Shown here one piece after another: positions 11,301-22,503 of a stretch of DNA of 64,000 bases (position 1 is the first letter of the stretch; the number at the start of each line of letters is the position of its first letter). The DNA comes from G047528285 sp047528285. Its GTDB lineage: Bacteria > Pseudomonadota > Gammaproteobacteria > Enterobacterales > Enterobacteriaceae. Under the pieces are notes generated by a model. The model saw only the letters and a list, made by a program, of their open reading frames with translations. It had not been told where the DNA came from and made no database searches. The stretch lies in NCBI GenBank assembly GCA_047528285.1, contig CP180022.1, positions 1 through 64,000 of the forward strand, in the 5' to 3' direction. Position numbers and translations under genes: made by a program.

Positions 11301-11639
11301 AAATGATCTGTGCCAATTAATTGCATAGAAGTAGTGCCTACTGGACGCATAGAATTTACCGGATGAGATAACTTAGACTCAGCAATTAATATAGTAAGCG
11401 AAAATGTATTTATCAGATAGATGCGATATAAAGATATATTTACATACACATAAAATACCTTTCTCGTAAAACCATTGATTTTTCAAAATTTGTAACGATA
11501 GATGACAAGCTTATTAGACGGAAGATAAGTATCTATCCATTAGTGAAACGCTATCATAAAATCTAATTTTTAAATCAGTTCGATGTGTAATCGAAAGTAG
11601 GATTTGGCCAGATATTCGGAAAAATAAAGGTCCTGCATT
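8370..11639. other. 3.3-kb gene-free region
   Basis: No recognisable gene or tRNA. A perfect 11-bp hairpin, ATATTCTTTAT/ATAAAGAATAT (8431-8455, 3-base loop), lies about 60 bp after tRNA-Lys and could help end that transcript, although no T-run follows. The right part (about 10.1-11.7 kb) is where recN should lie, given the recN-like fragment just before bamE; it also holds repeat family A copy 3. Confidence 0.65.
11165..11370. repeat. Diverged dispersed repeat, family A, copy 3
   Basis: Begins TTTCAGCACCATAGC and continues TTTTTAAATTAATAGAAAT. It matches copy 2 (16131-16290) over about 130 bases, including an almost identical ATATTAGCATAA block. A further part, around 11305-11370, matches 16403-16470. 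Read on the minus strand this copy has an 82-codon open frame (11201-11449) that I do not recognise. Confidence 0.45.
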
Positions 11640-11741
11640 TCACTTTTCGTGTGATAACGAAAAGGCTTAAGTATTATTTCTTATCCTGCGTCCCATAAAT
11701 GGCATCTGCAGAAGTCCTCAAAGCTAACAAGATTTAGAGTA
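11640..11741 (+). pseudogene. recN: recN 3'-end remnant
   Basis: Immediately before bamE, where E. coli has recN. The bases around 11700-11741 resemble the end of RecN: GCAGAAGTC corresponds to SEV, a 9-base deletion follows, then GCTAACAAGATTTAG corresponds to ANAKEL. Upstream, CTGCGT..ATAAATGGC resembles the ARLLGG codons. Frames are shifted and stopped. RecN is an SMC-like DNA repair protein. Similarity is by eye and rests partly on gene order. Confidence 0.4.
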
Positions 11742-11783
11742 TCATTGGTATCCTGAACATTCCCCTAAAAATGTGAGATTATT

Positions 11784-12119
11784 ATGAGCTATAAAACGTT
11801 GACTACCGTGTCTATTGTTATAGTGATGTTTTTTACTACCGGTTGCTCTATGTTTGAAAGAATAGTTTTTCATCCAGAAATCAATCAGGGCAATTACCTG
11901 ACTCCAGGTAACGTTGCTAAAATTCATATCGGCATGACTAAACAACAGGTGGTCTATATTCTTGGCACTGCCATGATAAAAGATCCATTTGGTTCAAACA
12001 CCTGGTATTACATTTTTCGTCGTGAACCAAGCTATTTATCTATTACTCAGCAAAACTTAATATTGACTTTTAACAACCGTGATATTCTGAAAAATATTGA
12101 AAATAAAACGATATTCTAA
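11784..12119 (+). CDS. bamE: Outer-membrane assembly lipoprotein BamE
   Basis: Small lipoprotein of the BAM complex that inserts beta-barrel proteins into the outer membrane; it helps BamA-BamD contacts. 111 residues (E. coli 113). A lipoprotein signal peptide runs to the acylated cysteine C21 (MFFTTGC-S). The mature part keeps the family segments INQGNYLTP, IGMTKQQVVYILGT, DPFGSNTWYYIFR and LTFNN. The last E. coli residues differ. The start MSYKTLT matches E. coli MRCKTLT. It follows a recN remnant and is convergent with ratA, as in E. coli. The window also encodes BamD. Confidence 0.95.
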   Translation: MSYKTLTTVSIVIVMFFTTGCSMFERIVFHPEINQGNYLTPGNVAKIHIGMTKQQVVYILGTAMIKDPFGSNTWYYIFRREPSYLSITQQNLILTFNNRDILKNIENKTIF

Positions 12120-12539
12120 TGTTCTAACTGAACTTTTTTAAGGAAAATCAAGACAATTTTATCGTATAGTAACTCTGTATCTCTACTATGACTATAGAGA
12201 AGTATCAGTTACCGTGCTCACCAGTCAAATGCTATGAAATGGCAAAGCCATAGTGCTATAAGCAATAGTGATATTGCAGCATCAATCAATAAATTCGTAA
12301 AATTGACTGAGTTATTACATGGTGGCATGACGGATTCACCTGAAGGGTATTTGGGGTGTTTGTATAGTCAAGAAAATAACCACTTCATCGATTCTGATAT
12401 TCCTAAACATAATGAGGTAGCTATCTTTAGTTAGCTAATCAGCAACAAAAAGTTTTGACATGATTTCAATCACTTAATTTATTAGATAACTTGGTTATTT
12501 GTTAGTTAAAAAATGTAAGCCTGATGCAACTCTAGGCTA
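12120..12539. other. Gap between bamE and ratA
   Basis: In E. coli this short convergent gap is filled by ratB. The right-hand edge holds a ratB remnant (separate entry). The rest has a 66-codon plus-strand open frame (12234-12434) with no recognisable relatives, probably chance. Confidence 0.6.
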
Positions 12540-12672
12540 GATATCCTGAACGGAAGCAGCATTCAACATAATGGAAGGTACGAATTGCTTGATTCAGGGG
12601 CGTATGCTCTTATTTTTCAGAAAAAGCTCTCTCTGGTATAGGATTTTGCTAGGAAGTAACTGCACTTTATAC
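12540..12672 (-). pseudogene. ratB: ratB remnant, 5' part fused in frame to ratA
   Basis: Downstream of the ratA core. The ratA frame continues into sequence whose translation YKVQLLPSKILYQRELFL resembles the N-terminus of RatB (about VEVAYALPEKQYLQRVTL). After a frameshift the next bases (about 12560-12590) translate to QAIRTFHYVE, resembling RatB EAIRASGLLE. Nothing further is visible. RatB is a small ubiquitin-like-fold protein of unclear role in E. coli. The gene is dead, but its first part is translated as a tail of RatA. Confidence 0.55.
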
Positions 12673-13112
12673 TGACTGATATCAAGGTATATTTCTTTTG
12701 CCCGGCGTGTGAATGCCATAATCATATCATTTACCATTTCTTTGAAAATACAGCTAAAAGCCGCCTCGATGAGGTTATTCTTAAATTCAAAATCTAGATA
12801 AAATCTAACCGTACTTGCCCCTTCGCTAAGAGGAATAAAAAACCAGTTGCCGATAAAAGCACTGAAAGGACCTTCAACTAATCGCATCATAATGTTTTTA
12901 TTTTCAATAATAACATTATACGTTATTAATGATTTAGTGATACCTGCTTTGGATACATTTATTTCAGCGATTAGTCCGCAACTACTTTTTTTGAGTACAC
13001 GGCTAGAGGTACATCCAGGAATAAATTTTTGATAAGCACTAATATCATTGACTAAGGCGAACATTTGCTCTGCACTATAAGGAACCAGTGCAGATCGTAT
13101 AATATGAAGCAT
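12594..13112 (-). CDS. ratA: RatA, START-like ribosome-associated / coenzyme Q-binding protein
   Basis: START/polyketide-cyclase fold protein; in E. coli it is reported to hinder 70S ribosome association, and related Coq10 proteins bind ubiquinone. 172 residues. I start at the ATG at 13112, which has TAGGA upstream and gives MLHIIRSALVPYSAEQM, in register with E. coli PQISRTALVPYSAEQM. Family segments are LVNDISAYQKFIPGCTSSRV, VSKAGITKS, LVEGPF and YLDFEFKN. The E. coli protein ends at about residue 142 here (RAKEIY); a further 30 residues come from read-through into the dead ratB. smpB, divergent from ratA in E. coli, is absent. Confidence 0.9.
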   Translation of the reverse strand: MLHIIRSALVPYSAEQMFALVNDISAYQKFIPGCTSSRVLKKSSCGLIAEINVSKAGITKSLITYNVIIENKNIMMRLVEGPFSAFIGNWFFIPLSEGASTVRFYLDFEFKNNLIEAAFSCIFKEMVNDMIMAFTRRAKEIYLDISQYKVQLLPSKILYQRELFLKNKSIRP

Positions 13113-13178
13113 ATTATTTCCTATTTTTATTGTAGATATAATTACACACATAATAATTAAAAATAATTTATTTAAACT

Positions 13179-13217
13179 AGCATACACCTCATACATGCTC
13201 TGTATGAGGTGTATGCT
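13179..13217. repeat. Perfect 17-bp inverted repeat upstream of ratA
   Basis: AGCATACACCTCATACA (13179-13195), loop TGCTC, then TGTATGAGGTGTATGCT (13201-13217). It lies 66 bp upstream of the ratA start, in the old ratA-smpB divergent gap. On the minus strand the downstream side is T/A-rich, but no canonical T-run follows. It may be a terminator, an operator or a hairpin kept for mRNA stability. Confidence 0.6.
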
Positions 13218-16130
13218 TGACACCGAAAACAAATATTGCTCGGGAAAATGTTACTGATCTCTTTAGCAATAATAAGATTACTAACAGGATTCGGATGTGT
13301 ATTGCTTTTTATGCAGAGCTGTTTAGCGGCAAGAATTATGTGACTTTCAGCCGATCCATGTAACAATAATTTTATAGTATATTACTGATTATTTTATGTT
13401 AGAAAAGCTATTTTCAGAGAAAACAGAGAGAAAGTGGGACTTCTTTTAGTTAAGAAAATAAATGGATTAGAGCAATGTCTTATTGAAAAGACACAGGTTA
13501 ACTTAATCATACATTATTACTGATATAGTAGATATATCTAGCGTGACTATAGCTTTACAGGTATAAATAAATGACTTATCGTCATGAATTTATATACAAA
13601 ATAAGCAGATATTTCACATGAATCTGAATAATCACACAATTAAAATAATAGTATCTTCTACGCGTTTTTTCGTGACATGAAAAACCTTATCATATTTGCA
13701 AAGATTTATCTAATACCGTTAATCAAAACTGAAGATGAATGCCAATGTCAAGGCGACTATTAGATTATGCGGATGGTATTTTAGATAGATGATACAGATG
13801 CCATTTAGCATTCTTAAATGGTGTAATCCAATGTTAACCACTCTGATCCACGGCTTTTTATTGGCTTAAATATTCATATAAGAAAACTCAGATAACCGAT
13901 AAAAATTGTCAATCAAGATATAGGACCCACTCACGCAGCTACTTAGTACTACCCCAGTTATGATTGATGTTTGATTTTTCTAAGTATCATGTTTGGATCT
14001 TTAGGCGCTGATTTATAACTACGTTTTATATTTTTAATATTACTCTGTGTTAATATTATGTGCCTATTAGAATGGGAATAAGCACATTAATTCTTTTTTA
14101 GAAAAGCTTGCATAAACAGCAAAAAAAATTATAATTACTTTCAGTCGATGCTTCTATGATTTTTAAGTGAATTTATTTTATCCAAAATAGCAAAAAATCT
14201 TTGCAACAGTTGTACTGTTGTGCAACTAATTTGCATAAATCATTTTATTCTATTGAGGTTATATTCTGCTGGAATGTTATTCTCTTTCTAGATATAGTTC
14301 ATGCTATACTCTATGCTTTAATTTTTTATTTACCTTCAGTAAAAAAATTTAAATCCAATACGTTCAATGAACAAAAGGGTTCTTTCACCATATGTTTGCG
14401 ATTTTATTCTCATATATACTATCTTTGCTCACTTGTTAATCAGAAAAATTCAGACGAATCCAAGCACCACTTTTATCAGTTTTAAAAAATGTGATGGTTT
14501 ATTAAACCTGTTTAATGTTTATATGCCATTCAATACCCTAATAATACATTAATTTTTCTTTTAAAGAAAAAATGATTTATAAAAAAACGTTTGATATGAA
14601 TATGTAAATCTAAATTATTCTGCTTTACCTGCTTTAATAAAAGAACTATCCTCACATTCCGAATATTGAAAAGTTTTTATTTCCGAATGGAAATTGACAA
14701 TGAAGTGCATTATTAGATTATTAAGGCGTATAACAATAAGATTGTTATCAGAACAAATTATGGTAATAAATAATACACTGATCGTGACATGCTAACTCAA
14801 CAACAACCAGTTGTATCTGATCATGCAGTGTCATGTTAGAAATTAACGTTCTTAGTGTACTTTAATTGTTAAGAAACCTATTTTTTAATAATCGTTTACC
14901 TAAACGCTTAATTTCAATGAAGTAGTGTGTACCGTCGTTCATAACATTAACATCAAGAAAGATTTAGAGTGCTGCATAATTACTAAATTTTAGTAATACC
15001 CCTTGTAATATAAGTACTTAGTAATTAGAAGAATCAGGGTTTATATATCCACGTTACAGATAGTTCCGCGAAAAATATGATTTAGCTAGAGAGTCTCTAT
15101 ACCATTCATCCATATGAAAAACAATCATCCCGGATCTATCTGGCTAATACTCCAGTATACGGAGTATAAATAAAATAACTGGAACAAGTGGATATTTTAT
15201 CATATAAATCAGAATTTTTTGAAAATTCTGGTGTCGATTTGACAGGATACACCAATAAATTTATCCATTTCAGAAAAGTTAGAGGGGGCTCTTTTTATCC
15301 TATTGTTTTTAATAGATAATATATTAAACGTAGCTATATCATGTTTCCTTTTATTTTTGATTCTTGTAGATCGTACCAGTACGCAAAAATTTGTTACGAT
15401 ATCATAAATTTATGCAATATATAGCCCACACAATCCGTTGAAGCCATAATTTCCAATGACCTTATAGCTGCTAAATTTTTTTTCATAACCTATAATCATA
15501 TCAATAAGCAACTTAATACTATCGATTTATTGCGCATGTTTATTAAAAAATCACAAGAATCTACGATATTTTTTCTTCTTTGTTTCTTTCAGATAAACTA
15601 AAATCAATAACCCTGTAGACTATTTTTATCCACAAGTTGCAGTTTTTCTAAGCGAATCACGATTCGCGAAATTGCATTGATCGCTATATCTTATTTTTTT
15701 GAAGTTTACATGGGCAAATGTTTTTGATGAGAACTAGCTTGCAATTTTAGCAAAATTCATATGAAAGGCTAAACTTTTACATGTGCTTAATATAATCTTT
15801 TTATGAAAAGTAAATACACCGGATTTTTCCTGTATTACTAAAGCTATACGAGATATATCAGATTTTAGTAAATCGTTGATCTGTCGCATATCCACTTTGA
15901 TAAATCCATCGTAAGTTGATTTTGTTAAATAAATCGAACTTTTAGATTATCGCTAGATTAACTCACAATAATATTTTAAAAATCTAGCCTTCATGGAAAA
16001 GAAAAAATTGAATACTTTTTTCCATGCTTCATGAACGAAGATAACTTCTACTTAAGGCTTTGCTTATTGTTAATTTGCAGAATATAGTCATGGGAATAAT
16101 CATTAATAATGAAATAGATTTTTAACTTTT

Positions 16131-16290
16131 CTTTCAGAACCTATAGCCCTTTATTGACTTGATTATTAAATTAATTGGAATGTCTCTGTCTTGTCACGAT
16201 TGCGCACGGAGTAATAAGGTGAGTAAAAACAGTGGATATTAGCATAAAACGCTAAATTGCAGTACAATGATCCATGAGGTTATTAATAAT
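16131..16290. repeat. Diverged dispersed repeat, family A, copy 2
   Basis: Begins TTTCAGAACCTATAGCC, then TTATTAAATTAATTGGAAT, and runs to ATATTAGCATAA. It is the best partner of copy 3 (11165-11370). A further segment at 16403-16470 matches copy 3 around 11305-11370, so this copy may carry an insertion of about 110 bp. Confidence 0.45.
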
Positions 16291-18560
16291 ATAGGCCTTT
16301 AAAGGCTTAGTGGAAGAAGAATAAAAAATCCAGAGAAAAAGAAATGACCCTCGAATAGACATAAAGTTTTGAATTATCGCTATCTGGCACGAATATAATG
16401 ACGCATAAAATGATGTCCATGCAAATTGATTGTTCAGCAGTACTACTGATTCATAGAATTTTTCAGATTTGATTAATCAAACCACACAGAAATCTAAATA
16501 GGATCGGGTTGATGATACTTACGATACCTATGACGACCATTAAGCCTTATTGAAAAAAATCAATTTTGCTAATCCCGTCACGGGATACCAGGAAAGCTTG
16601 CTTAAAGAAAGCTGATATTATAGATCTTACTAAGACATTAAAAATTAGCGGTTGAATAGCAATCAGAAAACTTCCCAGGAAAAAAATAAAGAATTTTATG
16701 ACGATATGCTCTAGAGGCGCTCAATTAAATTACGCTGTTTATAAGTGCCCCAACAGCATTTGCATCTCTTTATCACTTGTTTTGATTTCTTCAATTAATC
16801 TCAGTGAAGCATTAAATATCATAATCCATATTCTAGATCAATATATAATAAAGCAGTTCACTAGAAATCCAATCGCTGTATCAAATAAAAGGTTTCTTTG
16901 TGATTTATAACTAATGTTACTTCTAATATATTATTTTTTACAGAATCAGATTTCTTGTGATGGATACAAAAATAGAAATAATATCAATTGTAAATTTAAA
17001 AAAGAAAACAAGTGTTTTCTGAAAACAACCTTTTGATATGAATTGTTATTTATTAAAATTATTGTAATGAAAATTGATGTTATTTTCCTTCGTTATAGAA
17101 AAGTAGATGAAGATCGATACGATGTATCTCAACACGTTTTATTCTTACTTTTACTATTAAAGAGCTAAGCAAGGCATTAAGTAGAAACTATCATTGATTG
17201 GATACGATAGCTCCGAATGCAGGAATAGTCCTCGATCTCACTAGATATTAACGTACAGGATATGTTCTGAGCTATTTAAAAATAATTCCAAAATAGGTTA
17301 CTGATCTAAAATCTCCCATTTCTGAACTCCTGTTATTGGCTTTGAAGCAGATAAAAATATTTTATATAGAGAAAAAGACAATCCTATCAGGATTGTTTTA
17401 TAGTCGATAAATATATAGAAACTAAAGTGCTACTTTAATAGTGTTAAATAAATATAAGGTGGCCTTCTACATACATGAAGGCTTGGTCCATTTATAAAAT
17501 TTTTAAAACAAAGAGAAGATGTAATAAGAAAAAACAGACTTAAAGGATAATGTAGTAACATTTTAATTTATTTACCCATATTAATTTTTCTTGAAAAATT
17601 ATACGCTTTTTAAAATCAAAAATAATGTAGGATAAAGCAATTAATTTACACATAACCATGTACAGTTATCAAAACATTAAGTTACAACTTGTGAGATTAT
17701 AAACATAACAATCTGTTAATTTAGTTTACTGATACTAATTCTTTTCTTTTTAAGAAAATAGCATCCAATTTAGACGGTGTAAAAAATTATTCTTATGTAT
17801 TTTTTAGATATTTTACTTCTCATAACAAAAGCTTATCGATCGGAATATGTTTCTTAAACAGCCTCCGGTAGTGATGGCTGAGGTAGGGCATAAATCTCCA
17901 CTGATGGATAAAGTTGAAATAATGCTAAAAGATAGTATAAGTATATAATTATAAATATATATAATTTATTTCCTTATTCATACCAAGTATGAATGGGATA
18001 ACAGCGATATACATAAGACCCGCCTTCTCAGCGACATGAAACCCCATCAATTACTCGACAGGAAAACATATCGATAACCAGTGCTGGTTCTGGTTGAAAA
18101 GGAGAAAACCATCCTTTGCCACGGCACTCTCTTTTATTCCGCCATTAAGTTATTAATGGGGGTATTATGTCTGGCTAATTTAACCGCTTTAATAGCTTTC
18201 GTACTCCTTCATACACGATAAAAGATACGATTAAATCGCGCTACGCATCGGAAAATTTCCGATAAATTTTATTCCAGATTATCGATGTTTCCTGTAGAGA
18301 AAATTGGTAAGATAGGATCAGCAACTTGTTTTTGAGTAGTATTTTAAATGGATTAGAGCAATTTTCAAGTTTGATACCCACTTTCTCTTAAAGAAATTAA
18401 AATCGGTAACAAATATATACCAGCGGGCAATCATTATACGGAATACATGCCTATTAGGAATATACTTAACAGTATCTTTTAAGTATCCACAACAAATCCA
18501 TCTCACTACAACCCTGCGCATTATAATCTTATAGAATTATAATGATCACAGAGCAGTATA

Positions 18561-18611
18561 TTGAAGCGAATTAATGATTGAAGCGAAGTAATGATTGCTT
18601 CAATCATTAAT
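18561..18611. repeat. 17-bp tandem repeat followed by an inverted copy
   Basis: TTGAAGCGAATTAATGA (18561-18577) is followed directly by TTGAAGCGAAGTAATGA (18578-18594), one mismatch. GCTTCAATCATTAAT (18597-18611) then pairs perfectly over 15 bp with ATTAATGATTGAAGC (18570-18584). It lies in the 7-kb gene desert and its function is unknown. Confidence 0.65.
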
Positions 18612-20325
18612 TACTTTAGTAATTTCTCACTTTTTTAAAATATCATAAACTGCCTTTCTTCAGATGCTAAAACATTAGCATCGATGGTGCTTATAATATC
18701 TATTCTCAAGAATACAGTATACCACTTTACGCTGGTATCAGTAGCTTTATTTTTTTAGTAGAGTACCGGACAGTTAACAATATCGTAAGTACCATTATCT
18801 AATACCTCTCTGAATTTTAGTGAATCTGCTTAATCCGATTAGTATCGACCTGTACACTAGTAGTACAGCGAAGCGAATAATTTGTATACATCATGTCATG
18901 CGTCGTGCTTTCCGCTTTCAAAAAGTAACAATTCCTAATTGTTGTTTATCTGAATCATCTCCACTTCCAAAATCTTTATTTTTCTTCAAGATACTCTTTT
19001 AAGGCCAGTACTATTAATTAGTCATTGTATAATTTTATCTTCTGTGAACATTTTTATGCTAATGTTTACTTTTTTTTTGCTTACTTCCTGATCAATGATC
19101 AGAATTTGAACAACCTAGTAAATTTCTATCAGAATTTAAAATTGAGGCACATAGATTCTTCAAGCTTAAAAAATAAACATTTGTTGCATCATTTGACAGT
19201 TCGTCATGGCTAGAACTGTGTAGTTAACACTTTTCCTAGGAATTTTAAAGAAAAGTGTTCTTTCGTTCATTCACCAATATTTAACTTATTATTCATTCAT
19301 CCTGTTAAAGAGTTTCGTTGCTTGAAAAGTTTTTTATGAGTTAGCCCGTTTTTATTTTAGTTGTGACTCAGATTTGTTAATTAGGATCTTGATATTTTCA
19401 TATATATTACTAAAAATTCATGTAATTTTCTCCTTCTAATAAAACCAATGCAATTATTTGATTTCAAAAAATAAAATGATACATCTAAAAATATATGATA
19501 TATAATTTTTATCTACTATCAACAAATCAACATCACTACCATTATTTCAATACAAAATAAAACGTGATATTTATATATACAAGTAATGAAATTACTTATC
19601 CACATGTTTTTTGAAAATTCAGTTACTATTATTCAATATATGATAAATTCTAGAATTAACATAATATGAAATATTTCTTTTATAGCATATAATTTTAATG
19701 AAATTAAATAAAATCAACATTGTTTTTAATATAAAAACATGAACCAGTTTATGATACAAACACCTCTAATCTTTAATCTAACTGTGATTAAGTATCATTT
19801 CTATAATAATCTCGGAATGAAAGATGTTCATATTTATTATCTATATCTTTACACACCAATTTTTATCTATCTTCAACAATTCTAAAGCTTACCCAATTTT
19901 ATCTGAGTTAAGCATTCCGCCATAAGGATAATTCTTCGGCAATAAGGCACAAACAAAACTCCTTTACCTTTCCCTGCAGCAGTTCGGCGATATCAACTAT
20001 AATGGCGTGTTCCATAAACAAATTTTACCAGAAAGTATAGACTTGTTAAGTAACGAATAATTGCATTTGCTTTCTTAAAAATTAATTTCTGAATAATATC
20101 AAACAAGAGATATTATCTTAATCAATAATCATTACTACATTTATCAGTCTTATGCTAATCCTGAAGGGGCCAGTCGGAAAAACTGAAAAAGAGGCCTCTA
20201 GGATAACAATGGCGCAGCATTATTTATTTTTAGATTATCTTTACAAGATAACAATTTTGACTTTTTATGAAAGTAAAAATTGTTAGTGAATAATATTTCC
20301 TAATAAATAGAGGATGCACGCGATA

Positions 20326-21276
20326 TTATTTGCGTAGTCGGATTGTCTCCACTGCATGATTGATGCTTTTTCTCAAAATGAGGCTGGCGCGCTCACGAGT
20401 GGGAAGAATGTTTTGACGCAGATTACGTCCGTTAATTTCTATCCATAGCCGACTAGCAATGGCCACAGCCTCTTGTTTGGACAATTGAGCGTAATGGTGA
20501 AAATAAGAGCGAGGATCGGAAAAGGCACCTTGACGAAATTTCAAAAAACGATTGATATACCAATTTTGCAGTAGCGCCTCAGGTGCATCGACATAGATTG
20601 AAAAGTCGATAAAATCGGAAACAAACACATGGCGTGGATCGTAATTAGAATCACTGCCACTTTGTAACACGTTTAAACCTTCTAGAATCAAAATGTCTGG
20701 CTTATAAATAACTTTTTGTTCATCTGGCACGACATCATAAATCAAATGGGAATAGATTGGCGCGGTTACGCACGATGCTCCTGATTTCAATTTTGAGACA
20801 AAATTAACTAGGCTACGAATATCATAAGATTCAGGGAAACCTTTTTTCTTAATGAGAGCATACTGCTTGAGTACTTGATTTGTATGCAAAAAACCATCTG
20901 TTGTGACAAGCTCCACTGCGCGGTGTTCTGGCCAGCGACTCAGTAATGCCTGTAGCACTCGTCCTGTGGTGCTTTTTCCGCTCGCCACGCTACCGGCGAT
21001 GCCGATAATATAGGGGATGTGCTGGCCATCTGTGCTAAGAAATTGTTCCAGAATTTCCTGACGGCGCAGATTAGAGCTAATATATAAGTTAAGAAGGCGC
21101 GACAGCGGCAGATAAATTTCAGCCACTTCCTTGAGAGAAAGATCTTCATTAATTCCTTTTAGGTTAATAATTTCTTCTTCTGTAAGAATTAATGGTACGG
21201 AATTACGTAACTTGGCCCACTGTTTTCGACTGAATTGCAGATATGGCGTAGGAGGAGATTGCACAGCTTGAATCAT
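20326..21276 (-). CDS. coaA: Pantothenate kinase (type I)
   Basis: First, rate-limiting step of coenzyme A synthesis: phosphorylates pantothenate with ATP. 316 residues from the ATG at 21276, exactly the E. coli length; a longer upstream frame exists, but its sequence does not resemble the family. Walker A GSVASGKST starts at residue 95 with Lys101. Arg106, implicated in CoA feedback, is kept (TTGRVLQALLSRWPEH). TTDGFLH, KKGFPESYD, PDILILEGLNVLQSG and DFSIYVDAP are family hallmarks, and the end INHAVETIRLRK matches E. coli. In E. coli coaA is convergent with birA; here all three genes of the block point the same way, so coaA has been inverted. No strong ribosome-binding site is visible. Confidence 0.97.
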   Translation of the reverse strand: MIQAVQSPPTPYLQFSRKQWAKLRNSVPLILTEEEIINLKGINEDLSLKEVAEIYLPLSRLLNLYISSNLRRQEILEQFLSTDGQHIPYIIGIAGSVASGKSTTGRVLQALLSRWPEHRAVELVTTDGFLHTNQVLKQYALIKKKGFPESYDIRSLVNFVSKLKSGASCVTAPIYSHLIYDVVPDEQKVIYKPDILILEGLNVLQSGSDSNYDPRHVFVSDFIDFSIYVDAPEALLQNWYINRFLKFRQGAFSDPRSYFHHYAQLSKQEAVAIASRLWIEINGRNLRQNILPTRERASLILRKSINHAVETIRLRK

Positions 21277-22503
21277 AATATAAGCTAGCCCATTGCACAG
21301 TCTTTTTAGGGCGCACATGCTAACCCGGAAAGAGAGAAGAAAGTTGCATAGTATAGGTAGCTTTTGTACTCGTCGTAGAAAGTTTTTTACCGCTAGCAAA
21401 AAATTGTAATGAATTTATATGCAACCTTTATTTAAAATTAGCTTGTAATCATGGATTTTGGTAAAACGAATATACTAAGCACTCATACTTAGTATGTTAA
21501 TAAATTCCACTATCTATAAAATATTTAATTATAATTACAATATCCAGATAATCTATTAAATTAATTTTTGGTATCCACATACTGCCTATTAGAAATAGAA
21601 AAAATCAGTGTCCATGAAACTAGATCGTAACTTAGATTTATTGAGAAGATCTATTCTATTATTTCACATACAGCATAACAAAAAATTATATTTTCTACAC
21701 TTGTTTTAGTGGTAGATAACCTATTATTAAAATAGGTTATTTATTTTATAGGCTCTAAATACTTTAATTTGTCAGCAGTGTCTGATAAAATTCCAGCTTC
21801 ATTTTTAAGAAAAAATCTAGGAATAAATCAGACTATCATTGATAGAATAACGGTACCTGTTTATGCAAGGGGTTTGCTTGCGCACTGTAAATTATTAGAC
21901 TAATTAAAAATCAATTGATCTTTTTATGTAATTTTTAAATCTAATTACTAGGCTGGTTTTAAGATCGGAGAATCCATAGAAAAATAAAAGTAAAACATTA
22001 GTCAGTGGACTACTGATAACAAAGCCACTCAAAGCTCGGCACTTAAACAACTTTTTGTAACTGCATTAAATTATACGGATATGACCTTAGTAGGTTACTA
22101 ATCTATGATAAATAATCCTTCGATGCTGATTTATTTAACAAAGACTGAATAAGTGAAAATTATGTTTCATTTTTGAACTCCTAAAAGTTCAGTTATGAAA
22201 CTTTATTCATATTATATTTTTCTTTTTCTTTGAAAGAGAAAGTCGCCTACAGAAATGATTAATCATATAGATTGATATATCTACAACTTAATTATAATCA
22301 AGTATTTTATCTATAAAAGTAAGCGACGGCATGTCGTCCTTTTACTTCTATGATAAAATGATTTACGGTATTGATGTATTCGATCAAGGATCACTAATCG
22401 ACCGCAAGGATTATTTCTTTTTTTTGTTAAAAGACTCTCACTTTCGATTTACATATAAATTCAACGGATGGATGGACTTCCATCCATCGGAAAATCAGTA
22501 TAA
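21277..22503. other. 1.2-kb gap between coaA and birA
   Basis: In E. coli this gap is about 30 bp. Here it is decayed AT-rich sequence with no recognisable gene; the tRNA cluster thrU-tyrU-glyT-thrT that neighbours coaA in E. coli is not present. The gap probably marks the breakpoint of the coaA inversion. Confidence 0.6.

Larger units (their letters stand above)
13113..20325. other. 7.2-kb gene desert
   Basis: No credible gene, tRNA or ncRNA. smpB and ssrA, which follow ratA in E. coli, are not present; I looked for tmRNA ends and tag codons. It contains a perfect 17-bp hairpin (13179-13217), repeat family A copy 2 (16131-16290), a tandem-plus-inverted repeat (18561-18611), and possibly a third piece of repeat family B near 19275-19345. 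Short open frames at 14201-14485, 16698-16910 and 18820-19213 have AT-driven composition and look like chance. Confidence 0.7.

Noticed and set aside
12234..12434. 66-codon plus-strand open frame between bamE and ratA
   Set aside because: Lies opposite the former ratB position, with no recognisable relatives and no ribosome-binding site.
12545..12575. CGGAAGCAGC motif reminiscent of 4.5S (SRP) RNA
   Set aside because: Only about ten bases match and there is no surrounding SRP fold; the stretch is better explained as ratB remnant on the other strand.
13172..13366. 64-codon minus-strand frame upstream of ratA
   Set aside because: Runs through the perfect hairpin at 13179-13217 and resembles nothing I know; the hairpin explains the open frame better.
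21277..21399. 41-residue N-terminal extension of CoaA
   Set aside because: No family similarity; the ATG at 21276 gives exactly the E. coli length of 316.
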